Shown: positions 56,892 to 64,000 of the stretch, in pieces
Layout: every line of letters begins with the position of its first letter
Numbering within the stretch: position 1 is the first letter of the stretch
Origin: JAGIBJ01 sp032119595
GTDB lineage: Bacteria > Actinomycetota > Thermoleophilia > Solirubrobacterales > Solirubrobacteraceae
Assembly: GCA_032119595.1 (NCBI GenBank)
Contig: JAUMBQ010000001.1
Coordinates: 62,001 to 126,000, forward strand
Length of the DNA stretch: 64,000 nt
Direction of reading: 5' to 3'
Notes under the pieces: generated by a model
The model's input: the letters and a program-made list of their open reading frames with translations, nothing else
Told to the model about the DNA's origin: nothing
Databases searched by the model: none
Made by a program: the position numbers and the translations under genes

Positions 56892-59195
56892 ATGCCTCGC
56901 TCGCAAGCGCCACCACCTCAAGAAACGCTCCTGGCCCGGTTGGGCCGGGCCACCGTTCGCCACCGCCGGCTTGTCGTGGTGTCGTGGATCATCGTGCTCG
57001 CGCTCGCCATCGTGGGCGGGCCGAAGATCGCGGGTGAGTGGAGCGTCGATTACGCGACGCCCGGCAGCGATTCCAAGGCCGTCGGCGAGACGATCGCGGA
57101 GCGCTTCCCGGACGCGTCGTACGAGACGATGCTGTTCACCTTCACGTCGCCCGGCGGGGTCAAGGCTCCGGCCGCGCAGGCGCAGGCCAAGAAGGTCCTT
57201 GGCGAGCTCGACGCGATCCCGGGCGTTGGCACGGCGCCGCTGTCACAGGCACGCGTATCGGCGGACGGCACGATCGCACTGCTTACGATCCCGCTCGAGA
57301 CCGAGTCGGCGAACATCGCCACCGATCACGGGCATCAGCTCGTTGAGGTCGCGGCACGGGCGTCGACGCCCGCCGCCAAGATCCGGATCGGTGGCATGGT
57401 GATGACGGAGGCCCAGCGCGGCGAGATCTCGTCGGAGGGCGTCGGGCTCACCGTCGCGCTCTTCATCCTGCTCGCGACCTTCGGCTCGATCGTCGCGGCC
57501 GGCCTGCCGATCGCCGTGGCGCTGTTCGGCATCGGTACCGGCATGGCGCTGGTCGGTGGAGTTGCGGCGCTCGTCGACACGCCGGACTGGGCGGTGTCGG
57601 TCGCGACGATGGTCGGGATCGGCGTCGGCATCGACTACGCGCTGCTGATACTCACGCGCCATCGCGCGGCGATGCGCGGCGGCGCCTCGGTCGAGGACTC
57701 GATCGCGGGGGCGCTCGCCACGGCCGGTCGGTCGGTCGTGGTGGCCGGCGGCACGGTCGTGATCTCGATGCTCGGTCTGCTCCTCATGGGCCTGCCGTAC
57801 CTGCAGGGCGTGGCGCTGTCGGCGAGTGCCAGCGTGCTCGTGGTGATGCTCGCGTCGCTGACGCTCCTCCCCGCGCTCCTCGGTTTTGCCGGGCCAAAGG
57901 TGGATGCCCTCGCGGTCCGCCTGCCTGGCGGCAAGGCCCGCGCTGATCGGCGCGAGGCGAGTCGCCTGGAGCAGCTCGGCGCGCTCCCCGCCGACGCGTC
58001 GCCGCGCTTTGCCCGCTGGAGTCGTTCGGTCCAGCGGCGCCCCGCGATCTCGGCGGTCATCGGGCTCGTGCTCGTCGCGGTCATCGCGGCACCAATCGCC
58101 GGAGTGCGCCTCGGCTACCCGGGCCCGGCCAACGATCCGATCAATTCCCAGAGCCGCGACGCCTACAACCTCATGACGCGCGGCTTCGGCGCTGGCGCCG
58201 GCGGCCCGCTGTTCGTGACGGTGCCGCTCCGCACCCCCGGAGATGCGGCCAAGGCGCAGGCGCTGCGTGCTGCGATCGGCAAGAACCCGAACGTCGCGCT
58301 GGTGCAGCCGATGACGACCTCGCCCGATGGCACCACCGCACTGTTCTCGGTGCAGGGCAAGTCGTCGGCCGAGAGCCCGGGGGCCGACCGGCTCCTGAAG
58401 ACCCTGCGCAACGACATCGTTCCAGCCTCCGGAGCCCCGGGCGCCCAGATCGGCGGCTGGACGGCGGAGACGCACGATCAGTCGATCGCCACCGCGTCCA
58501 GGCTGCCGGTGTTGTTCCTCGTCGTGGCCGGCCTGTCGGCCCTCCTGCTCCTGGCGGCATTCCGCTCGGTGCTCGTGCCGCTCAAGGCTGCACTGCTCAA
58601 CGTGCTGTCGATCGCGGCGGCGTATGGCGTCGTGGCGGTCGTCGCGGAGGGCGGCACGATCGGCCAGCTCGTGGGCGTCAACGGCGAAGCACCGATCCCA
58701 CCGTTCATCCCGGTGTTGATGTTCGCGATCCTGTTTGGCCTGTCGATGGACTACGAGGTGTTCCTGCTGGGCCGCATCCGCGAGCTTTGGCTCGAACATG
58801 GTGATGCGAGTCGCGCGGTCACCGATGGCGTCGCCTCCACCGCCCGGGTGATCACGGCGGCGGCGGCCATCATGATCGCGGTCTTCGGGGCCTTTGCCCT
58901 GTCGGATCAGCTGTTCCTGAAGCTGATCGGCATCGGGATGGCGAGCGCCGTCCTGATCGACGCGACGCTGATTCGCCTACTGCTCGTGCCAGCGTTCATG
59001 GAACTCATGGGCAAGAGCGCCTGGTGGATCCCGGCCTGGGTCGATCGGCTCGTGCCGGAGGCCAGCCTGGAGGGCGTCGAGGCTCCGGGCGCCGGTATGC
59101 CGTCGCGCGATGGCGTCGCCGGGAGCGAGCGGATCGGCGCGCCGGTCGTCGCCTCAGCTCCCGTGGAGTCGACGCCGCAGACCGTCGACGTCTGA
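56892..59195 (+). CDS. MMPL-family lipid transporter (copy 2)
   Basis: The 767-residue protein is a close relative of the copy at 53653: same IAGEWSVDY start of the first soluble domain, VGIGVGIDYALLILTRHR, and FGLSMDYEVFLLGRIREL. Its C-terminus ends about 50 residues after the last helix without the long basic tail. Start ATG at 56892. Position next to a divergent MarR suggests inducible expression, perhaps by a toxic lipid or drug. Confidence 0.9.
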   Translation: MPRSQAPPPQETLLARLGRATVRHRRLVVVSWIIVLALAIVGGPKIAGEWSVDYATPGSDSKAVGETIAERFPDASYETMLFTFTSPGGVKAPAAQAQAKKVLGELDAIPGVGTAPLSQARVSADGTIALLTIPLETESANIATDHGHQLVEVAARASTPAAKIRIGGMVMTEAQRGEISSEGVGLTVALFILLATFGSIVAAGLPIAVALFGIGTGMALVGGVAALVDTPDWAVSVATMVGIGVGIDYALLILTRHRAAMRGGASVEDSIAGALATAGRSVVVAGGTVVISMLGLLLMGLPYLQGVALSASASVLVVMLASLTLLPALLGFAGPKVDALAVRLPGGKARADRREASRLEQLGALPADASPRFARWSRSVQRRPAISAVIGLVLVAVIAAPIAGVRLGYPGPANDPINSQSRDAYNLMTRGFGAGAGGPLFVTVPLRTPGDAAKAQALRAAIGKNPNVALVQPMTTSPDGTTALFSVQGKSSAESPGADRLLKTLRNDIVPASGAPGAQIGGWTAETHDQSIATASRLPVLFLVVAGLSALLLLAAFRSVLVPLKAALLNVLSIAAAYGVVAVVAEGGTIGQLVGVNGEAPIPPFIPVLMFAILFGLSMDYEVFLLGRIRELWLEHGDASRAVTDGVASTARVITAAAAIMIAVFGAFALSDQLFLKLIGIGMASAVLIDATLIRLLLVPAFMELMGKSAWWIPAWVDRLVPEASLEGVEAPGAGMPSRDGVAGSERIGAPVVASAPVESTPQTVDV

Positions 59196-59224
59196 ACGCG
59201 CAGAGCGCCATGGCTCACGGATGA

Positions 59225-59260
59225 CGTTGCCCCGCGCCCGCCTGGGGGCGCGGGGCAACG
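59225..59260 (+). terminator. Hairpin after MMPL copy 2
   Basis: A 15-base perfect stem (CGTTGCCCCGCGCCC) with a 6-base loop starts 30 bases after the stop. No U-run follows. Confidence 0.65.
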
Positions 59261-59323
59261 CCGTTCGGCCGTCATGCATTGCAATGCCTGGTGGAAAGCC
59301 AGTGAGCTGCCGAAGATGAGGGC

Positions 59324-60103
59324 ATGCCCGCTCGCTCGCTCGCATCCGTCGCCTTGGCTGTCTTCGCCATGGTCCTTGGCGGCATCGCGCTCACCGTTGC
59401 CTCGCCAGCCCAGGCCCAGGACGGCACATCAGACCGGGCTCCGTCGACCTCGACCGAGCGCCCCGCCGAGCCAGACGCGGGCGAAGAGAGCACGGGCGAA
59501 GAGGACACCGGCGAGCCCGGCTCGGGCAACGAGGACCCCCAGACGGCCTGCTCATCGAGAAACACCAGCGGCACCAACTGCCAGCCAGGAAACGACCGCT
59601 TGGTCCCCGGCGGCGGCGACAAGGTCAGCCACAAGGGGTGGCCGGCGGTGTCGGGCATTCTCTGGATTTCAGAGACGGCGGGCGCGCGTACCTACGTCGG
59701 CACGCAGTTCAACGACGAGCTCCTCAGCCATCACAAGAGCGACACGCTCATCGGTGGCGCCGGCCACGACATCCTGTGGGGCGACTGGGACCCGAAGAAC
59801 AACACCACGGCCCAGAACGACAAGCTCTACGGCGACGAGGGCAACGACTGGCTCTATGCCAGCCACGGCCGCAACACGCTGCAGGGCGGCGAGGGCAAGG
59901 ACTTCATCTACGCCTACTACGGCAAGGGCTCGATCGACTGCGGCCCCGGCAAACAGGACACCGCGAAGATCCGCCTTGGTACCGGCCAGTACACCGTGAA
60001 GAACTGCGAGCGCATCCTGAACTTCTGCGCCTATGGCTCGATCGGTGGCAAGCGGTGCGCCAAGCCGGGTGAGAAGAAGGCTGTGAGAACGTCCCGCCGG
60101 TAG
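59324..60103 (+). CDS. Secreted RTX-like calcium-binding protein
   Basis: The 259-residue protein has a signal peptide ending in SPAQA, then an acidic Thr/Glu/Gly linker to about residue 75, then degenerate RTX nonapeptides: SDTLIGGAGHDILWGD, NDKLYGDEGNDWLYA and NTLQGGEGKDFIYAYYG. Such repeats form a calcium-bound beta-roll. A cysteine-containing C-terminal segment (DCGPGKQD, NCERILNFCA) may form disulfides. No type I secretion genes are near; export should be by Sec. Biological role unknown. Confidence 0.78.
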   Translation: MPARSLASVALAVFAMVLGGIALTVASPAQAQDGTSDRAPSTSTERPAEPDAGEESTGEEDTGEPGSGNEDPQTACSSRNTSGTNCQPGNDRLVPGGGDKVSHKGWPAVSGILWISETAGARTYVGTQFNDELLSHHKSDTLIGGAGHDILWGDWDPKNNTTAQNDKLYGDEGNDWLYASHGRNTLQGGEGKDFIYAYYGKGSIDCGPGKQDTAKIRLGTGQYTVKNCERILNFCAYGSIGGKRCAKPGEKKAVRTSRR

Positions 60104-60116
60104 ACTCCGGCGCCGC

Positions 60117-61265
60117 ATGCAGCGCCTGATTTTCGACGACGACCACCACGCGTTCCGCGACGCCGTCAAGGGCTTTGTCGCCAAGGAGGTCACGCCGCAC
60201 GGTGATCGCTTCCGCGAGCAGCATGGCCTCGACCGCGCGTTCTGGAAGGCCGCCGGCGAGCTCGATCTCCTCGGCATCGCCGTCCCCGGCGAGTACGGCG
60301 GCAGCGAGATCGACGACTTCCGCTTCAACCAGATCCTCAACGAGGAGCTGTCGAAGGTCGGCGCGGCCTATGGCTCCTGCGTCGGCATCCACGTCGACAT
60401 CTGCGAGCCCTACCTCGTCGACCTCACGACCGACGAGCAGAAGGCGCGTTGGCTGCCGAAGTTCTGCACCGGCGACAACCTTTGCGCGATCGGCATGACC
60501 GAGCCTGAGGTCGGGTCCGACCTCGCCGCGCTGCGCACCACCGCGGTGCGCGATGGCGACGAGTGGGTCATCAACGGCGGCAAGACCTTCATCACCAACG
60601 GCGGCTCCTGCGACTCGGTGATCGCGGCCGTGCGCACCGGCGACGCGGGCCCCAAGGGCGTGTCGATGATCGTGATCGAGGCCGACGCCCCGGGCTTTGA
60701 GCGTGGCAACAAGCTCAGCAAGATCGGCCAGCACGAGTCCGACACCGCCGAGCTGTTCTTCAACGACTGCCGCGTGCCGTACGAGAACTTGATCGGCGAG
60801 CCCGGCCAGGGCTTCATCTACATGATGGAGCGCCTGGAGCAGGAGCGCCTCTCGTGCGCGATTTCCAACATCGCTCACGCCCAGGGCGCCTACGAGACCA
60901 CCCTGCAGTACGTCCAGGATCGCCGCGCCTTCGGCCAGCCGATCGGCCGCTTCCAGAACTCCCAGTTCAAGCTCGCGGAGATCTCCACCGAGCTCGACGC
61001 CGCCCAGGCCTACGTCGACCACTGCGTGCAGCTCCACAACGCCGGCCTCCTCACCGCCATCGACGCCGCCAAGGTCAAGCTCCTCACCTCCGAGGTCCAG
61101 GGCCGCATCATCGACGTCTGCGTCCAGCTCCACGGCGGCTACGGCTACATGGAGGAGTACGCGGTCGGCCGCGCCTACAACGACGCCCGCGTCACCCGCA
61201 TCTGGGCCGGAAGCAACGAGATCATGAAGCTCGTGATCGGCCGCTCGCTGGGGATCACGGCCTAG
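60117..61265 (+). CDS. Acyl-CoA dehydrogenase
   Basis: The 382-residue flavoenzyme has AIGMTEPEVGSDLAALRT (FAD and substrate contact), WVINGGKTFITNG, DRRAFGQPIGRFQ and LHGGYGYMEEYAVGRAYNDARVTRIWAGSNEIMK. The usual catalytic Glu before the GTxEI motif is Ala364 here; instead Glu260 in AYETTLQYVQDR aligns with the base used in long-chain and isovaleryl types. It introduces a double bond into acyl-CoA; the chain type is unknown. The gene starts 13 bases after the RTX gene stop. Confidence 0.92.
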   Translation: MQRLIFDDDHHAFRDAVKGFVAKEVTPHGDRFREQHGLDRAFWKAAGELDLLGIAVPGEYGGSEIDDFRFNQILNEELSKVGAAYGSCVGIHVDICEPYLVDLTTDEQKARWLPKFCTGDNLCAIGMTEPEVGSDLAALRTTAVRDGDEWVINGGKTFITNGGSCDSVIAAVRTGDAGPKGVSMIVIEADAPGFERGNKLSKIGQHESDTAELFFNDCRVPYENLIGEPGQGFIYMMERLEQERLSCAISNIAHAQGAYETTLQYVQDRRAFGQPIGRFQNSQFKLAEISTELDAAQAYVDHCVQLHNAGLLTAIDAAKVKLLTSEVQGRIIDVCVQLHGGYGYMEEYAVGRAYNDARVTRIWAGSNEIMKLVIGRSLGITA

Positions 61266-61330
61266 GGCGGTTTCGCCCGTACCTGCTGGCGATATGAGGT
61301 GTTCCGGGCGTCGAGTGCGATGCCCGGAAG

Positions 61331-61380
61331 TGGACTGAGATGGACCGAGATCGGGCCTCCTGTCCCCACAGTGTCCCCAC
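61331..61380 (+). repeat. Short tandem repeats upstream of the HTH-integrase pair
   Basis: TGGACTGAGA is followed directly by TGGACCGAGA (61331-61350), and TGTCCCCAC occurs twice (61361-61369 and 61372-61380), the latter ending 20 bases before the HTH gene. They may be recombinase arm sites or regulator sites. Confidence 0.5.
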
Positions 61381-61400
61381 GGAGGCGCTACCTTGGCGGC

Positions 61401-61796
61401 ATGCTTGACGGCTTCGAGTGGCTTGAACTTCCGGCGGTCCGGGGCGGGGTGCTCAGCCCCGGCGACCCTGGGTTCGCGGCCCTCATGGAAGAGGCCGAGA
61501 TCACGGAATGGATCGAGGCCGGTGCGCCCCCGGTCGAGGAGTGGCGCGAACGGGCCGCCGACGCGCCGCCCGCGATGCCGACGAAGCCCGAGCCGGTCGC
61601 GCTCCCCGATCGCGCGCTGACCGTGAACCAGAAGCAGGCCGCCGCCTTGCTCGGCGTTCATCCGGACACGTTCCGGGACAAGGTGCTCCCGCACTTGCGC
61701 GTGATCCAGCTCGACCGTCGGCAGCTCGTGCCGGTGCGAGAGCTTGAGCGCTGGGTGAACGAGCAGGCCGCCTACGCGCTCCGCTCGCAGCGATGA
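61401..61796 (+). CDS. Small HTH protein, likely excisionase or regulator
   Basis: From the ATG at 61401 the product is 131 residues. The first 70 residues are acidic with no known fold. The last 60 (LTVNQKQAAALLGVHPDTFRDKVLPHLRVIQLDRRQLVPVRELERWV) match the helix-turn-helix of MerR/excisionase-type binders (HTH_17). Its stop overlaps the integrase start (ATGA). That coupling suggests an excisionase or a regulator of the integrase. The N-terminal half is unusual for an excisionase. Confidence 0.7.
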   Translation: MLDGFEWLELPAVRGGVLSPGDPGFAALMEEAEITEWIEAGAPPVEEWRERAADAPPAMPTKPEPVALPDRALTVNQKQAAALLGVHPDTFRDKVLPHLRVIQLDRRQLVPVRELERWVNEQAAYALRSQR

Positions 61797-62989
61797 GCAA
61801 GGCTCAAGCCGAGCGCGGCCAGAAGAACGGCGTCGAGTGGCGCACCCAGAAGAGCGACGGGGCCAAGCGCTACCGGTGGGTGATCAACTCCGCGCAGCTC
61901 GGCAAGCAGCAAGGCGACTGGACGACGCACGACCTGGCGGTGAGCGGCCGACGCAAGGCGTCGGGCGAGGTTGAAGCGGGAACCCGTGCGCCTGCTTCGG
62001 CGCTGACCGTGCGGGAGGCGTGGGCGGCGTTCCTGACGGCCGCCGAGAGCGGCACGGCGACCGCGCGGGGAGGCCAGACCTTCAAGCCGTCGAGCCTTCG
62101 TTTCCTCCAGAACGGCTGGAGCAAGATCGACGCCCACATCGGTGCGCAGAAGCTCAGCGCCGTACGCCGGTCCGACGTGCAAGACCTGATCGACCGTCTC
62201 GGCAACCAGGGCATGAGCGCCCACCAGCTCAGAGGAGCCGTCGCACCGCTGCGCATCATCTACCGTCGCGCACTCGTTCGTGATCAGGTCGCAGTGAACC
62301 CCACGATCGGCGTCGAGCTGCCGACCGCCAAGCGCGCGGACAAGGACCGCGTGGTGAGCCGTGACCGCGCCGCCGAACTATTGGTCGCCGTACGGGATCG
62401 CGACCGCGCCGTCTGGGCTACCGCGATGTACGCGGGCCTGCGCCGGGGCGAGCTGCAAGCCCTGCGATGGAAGCACGTCGACTTCACCGCTGGCGTGATC
62501 AAGGTCCGCCGGTCGTACGACACCGGCGGCAAGGTCGAGCAGGAGCCCAAGAGCAAGAACGCCCGTCGAGACGTGCCGATCATCGCATCGCTGCGCCTGC
62601 TCCTGGAGGAGCATCGCGAGCTAGTGCCGCACGGTCAGGATGCGCTCGTGTTCGGGGACAAGGCGCAGGTCTACTTCTCGCCGCCGCCGCTGCGCAACCG
62701 CGCCCTAACCGATTGGAAGGCCGCCAACGCCGCCCGAGCCGCAAACCTGGACCGCGAGCTGGAGCCGAGCGAAGTTCTCGACCCCGTGACGCTTCACCAG
62801 TGCCGTCACTGCTTCGCCTCGTTCATGATCGCCGCCGGGTGCAACGTGAAGGCGCTGAGCGTGATCGTCGGGCACGCGAACATCCAAACTACGTTCGACG
62901 AGTACGGGCACCTGATGCCGGACGGCGCGGACGACGCCCGGAGACGACTTGAGGCGTATCTCAGAGGACCGAACAAACCTGCCTCATAG
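61793..62989 (+). CDS. Tyrosine recombinase (integrase)
   Basis: The 398-residue protein has all catalytic residues of the family: Arg217 in AGLRRGEL, Lys253 in EPKSKN, His335 and Arg338 in LHQCRH, His361 in VGHANIQTT and the nucleophile Tyr371. The N-terminal half has an AP2-like and a core-binding SAM-like region. It marks an integrated element whose remainder extends right of the window. No tRNA is beside it, so the attachment site is elsewhere, perhaps the acyl-CoA dehydrogenase 3' end. Its stop overlaps the convergent protease gene by six bases. Confidence 0.94.
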   Translation: MSKAQAERGQKNGVEWRTQKSDGAKRYRWVINSAQLGKQQGDWTTHDLAVSGRRKASGEVEAGTRAPASALTVREAWAAFLTAAESGTATARGGQTFKPSSLRFLQNGWSKIDAHIGAQKLSAVRRSDVQDLIDRLGNQGMSAHQLRGAVAPLRIIYRRALVRDQVAVNPTIGVELPTAKRADKDRVVSRDRAAELLVAVRDRDRAVWATAMYAGLRRGELQALRWKHVDFTAGVIKVRRSYDTGGKVEQEPKSKNARRDVPIIASLRLLLEEHRELVPHGQDALVFGDKAQVYFSPPPLRNRALTDWKAANAARAANLDRELEPSEVLDPVTLHQCRHCFASFMIAAGCNVKALSVIVGHANIQTTFDEYGHLMPDGADDARRRLEAYLRGPNKPAS

Positions 62990-63661
62990 CGGAACTACGG
63001 AGAGCGCGCTCATAATCTGCGAGATGCCATGAACCATGCACTGAACGTCGGGATGATCTTGGTCGTCGTCGATTAGCACCGCCATCCCGACGGCAAGGTT
63101 CGCCTCATCGACGACTATCGAGCCGCTATCGCCCGGACCGGCGAACCGCTCCTCGTCGCCGAGGACCCACCATCCGAGCGAATAGGTCCGCCCATCCGGA
63201 AGACGATGTTTGGCATCAATGGGCTCGAGCAGGCCGGTCGTGTGACCAGTTGTCCCACCTAGCTTGCTGACCGGGACTTGCAACTCGGGCGGTGGAACCC
63301 AGAGATCACGAACTCCCATAGGGTTCGAACCTCCGCCGCGAGACTCACTGAGCCGAACCGTCGGATGGGCTTTGATGACGGCCGCGTCGACCGCGACCGG
63401 CGTTCCGAACGATTCAGGAACGCGGCGGCGCATATTGCCAAGCGGATGCCAAGGCCCTGAGGGCGTTGCAGCCCAGAGAGTCGGCTGCGGTCGCCCCTCC
63501 ATCTCGAAGTCGAAGATGTGACCAGCGGTCAGAACCAGCAGGTCATCTGGATCCGAATCCAGCGGTTCCAAGTCGCGAACCACCATCCCGAACGTGCCGC
63601 GAGGCACTAGCCGAGCGCGGCCGTAAACGGCAGTACCGTCGACCTTGATGCAGCAGCCCAA
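62984..63661 (-). CDS. Trypsin-like serine protease domain (C-terminal fragment)
   Basis: The frame from the TTG at 63661 gives 225 residues with a chymotrypsin-type triad: His48 in VLTAGHIF, Asp92 in VDAAVIKAHP and Ser179 in GPGDSGS. The frame stays open for about 80 bases more upstream without any start codon and would read AVIAAHSRGGPG into GLGCCIK, which looks like protein sequence. So the start is doubtful and the gene is probably joined with the frame at 63688-63918 (see that entry). Secreted or cytoplasmic location is not clear; no signal peptide is seen. Confidence 0.7.
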   Translation of the reverse strand: MGCCIKVDGTAVYGRARLVPRGTFGMVVRDLEPLDSDPDDLLVLTAGHIFDFEMEGRPQPTLWAATPSGPWHPLGNMRRRVPESFGTPVAVDAAVIKAHPTVRLSESRGGGSNPMGVRDLWVPPPELQVPVSKLGGTTGHTTGLLEPIDAKHRLPDGRTYSLGWWVLGDEERFAGPGDSGSIVVDEANLAVGMAVLIDDDQDHPDVQCMVHGISQIMSALSVVPL

Positions 63662-63687
63662 GCCCGGGCCGCCGCGCGAATGAGCGG

Positions 63688-63918
63688 CTATGACAGCGCG
63701 TACGCGAGCGTCGCCGGTCCGCCAGAGACGGGCTTGACGGGGAGACCCTCAAACTCGTTCGGCAGCTTCGGCCCAACCGCCGGATCGACCGTTACCTGAA
63801 GCGCCATGCCACCACGGCGCTGAACGCGGGTCCCATAGACGCCTGGTTGATCCAAGTACAGTTCGGCAAATCGCCGATGCGTATCGCGGAGTTCGGTGGT
63901 CGTCATGATCAAGTCCAT
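63688..63918 (-). pseudogene. N-terminal part of the same protease gene, in another frame
   Basis: From the ATG at 63918 this gives 76 residues (MDLIMTTTELRDTHRRF ... FEGLPVKPVSGGPATLAYALS) and stops at 63688. Trypsin-like proteins of this kind usually have such a short domain before the protease core, and the downstream frame begins where it should continue. A one-base shift around 63690-63720 would fuse them. It could be a sequencing error, decay or programmed frameshifting. Confidence 0.5.
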
Positions 63919-63934
63919 GATAGCGGTGCTATCA
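63918..63934 (-). promoter_or_regulatory. Small palindrome next to the protease start codon
   Basis: TGATAGC and GCTATCA flank GGT. The sequence touches the ATG at 63918, so it may be an operator or a hairpin that limits translation. Confidence 0.35.
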
Positions 63935-64000
63935 CCGGTTGTCGCGCACATGTTCGCGCGCGACCAAGACATCGGGTCCCAGACGTTAGATCTTGACCAA

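Noticed and set aside
63310..63340. tRNA-like GGTTCGAAYC sequence (also near 11290 and 47450)
   Set aside because: The flanking bases do not pair as a T-arm, no acceptor or anticodon stems are present, and the first lies in the protease coding frame.
63935..64000. A gene at the right edge
   Set aside because: The 66 bases show no frame with clear coding bias; nothing can be supported.

Overview
The window looks like chromosomal DNA of a high-GC actinobacterium. Nearly every real gene has third codon positions filled with G or C, GTG starts are common, and there is an actinobacterial-type integration host factor and a complete six-gene mce lipid-import operon. The mix of mce genes, MMPL transporters, Amt/P-II clusters and type III glutamine synthetase would suit the Thermoleophilia (Solirubrobacterales or Patulibacter-like); that placement is inference from gene content, not from a marker gene.

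Layout. 1-3254: end of an unknown gene, a four-helix membrane protein, and a MoxR ATPase with its VWA partner. 3278-6073: a TPP riboswitch heading a three-gene ABC importer for a thiamine precursor. 6143-7615: an AlkA-type DNA glycosylase and a small membrane protein. 7789-10384: a divergent pair, a GNAT-fold protein and an alpha-oxoamine synthase resembling serine palmitoyltransferase, possibly a sphingolipid start point. 10849-11190: integration host factor. 11428-26152 (minus strand): one long operon with two YrbE/MlaE permeases, an MlaF/MceG-like ATPase, six MCE proteins, an MMPL transporter and a small membrane protein, mostly with 4-base overlaps. 26421-31478: a lipoprotein and SbcD-SbcC. 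31494-38552: a nitrogen block with two Amt ammonium channels, three P-II proteins that all lack the modifiable Tyr51, and a divergent type III glutamine synthetase; a repeated palindrome occurs in the promoter regions. 38897-46787: asparaginase, two proteins of unknown function, a GMC oxidoreductase, a DUF839 protein, threonine dehydratase and a cupin. 47645-51289: full-length cobalamin-dependent methionine synthase behind a long geneless leader. 51543-61265: a hydrolase, a patatin, two MMPL transporters around a MarR regulator, an RTX-like secreted protein and an acyl-CoA dehydrogenase. 61401 to the end: left part of an integrative element with a small HTH protein, a tyrosine recombinase and a trypsin-like protease gene that appears frameshifted.

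How it fits together. Two themes dominate: envelope lipid transport and metabolism (mce operon, MMPL proteins, patatin, acyl-CoA dehydrogenase, GMC oxidoreductase, SPT-like enzyme) and nitrogen acquisition (Amt, P-II, GSIII, asparaginase). Many gene ends carry long near-perfect hairpins without a U-tract, which appears to be the usual terminator style here. No rRNA, tRNA, insertion sequence or CRISPR array was recognised.
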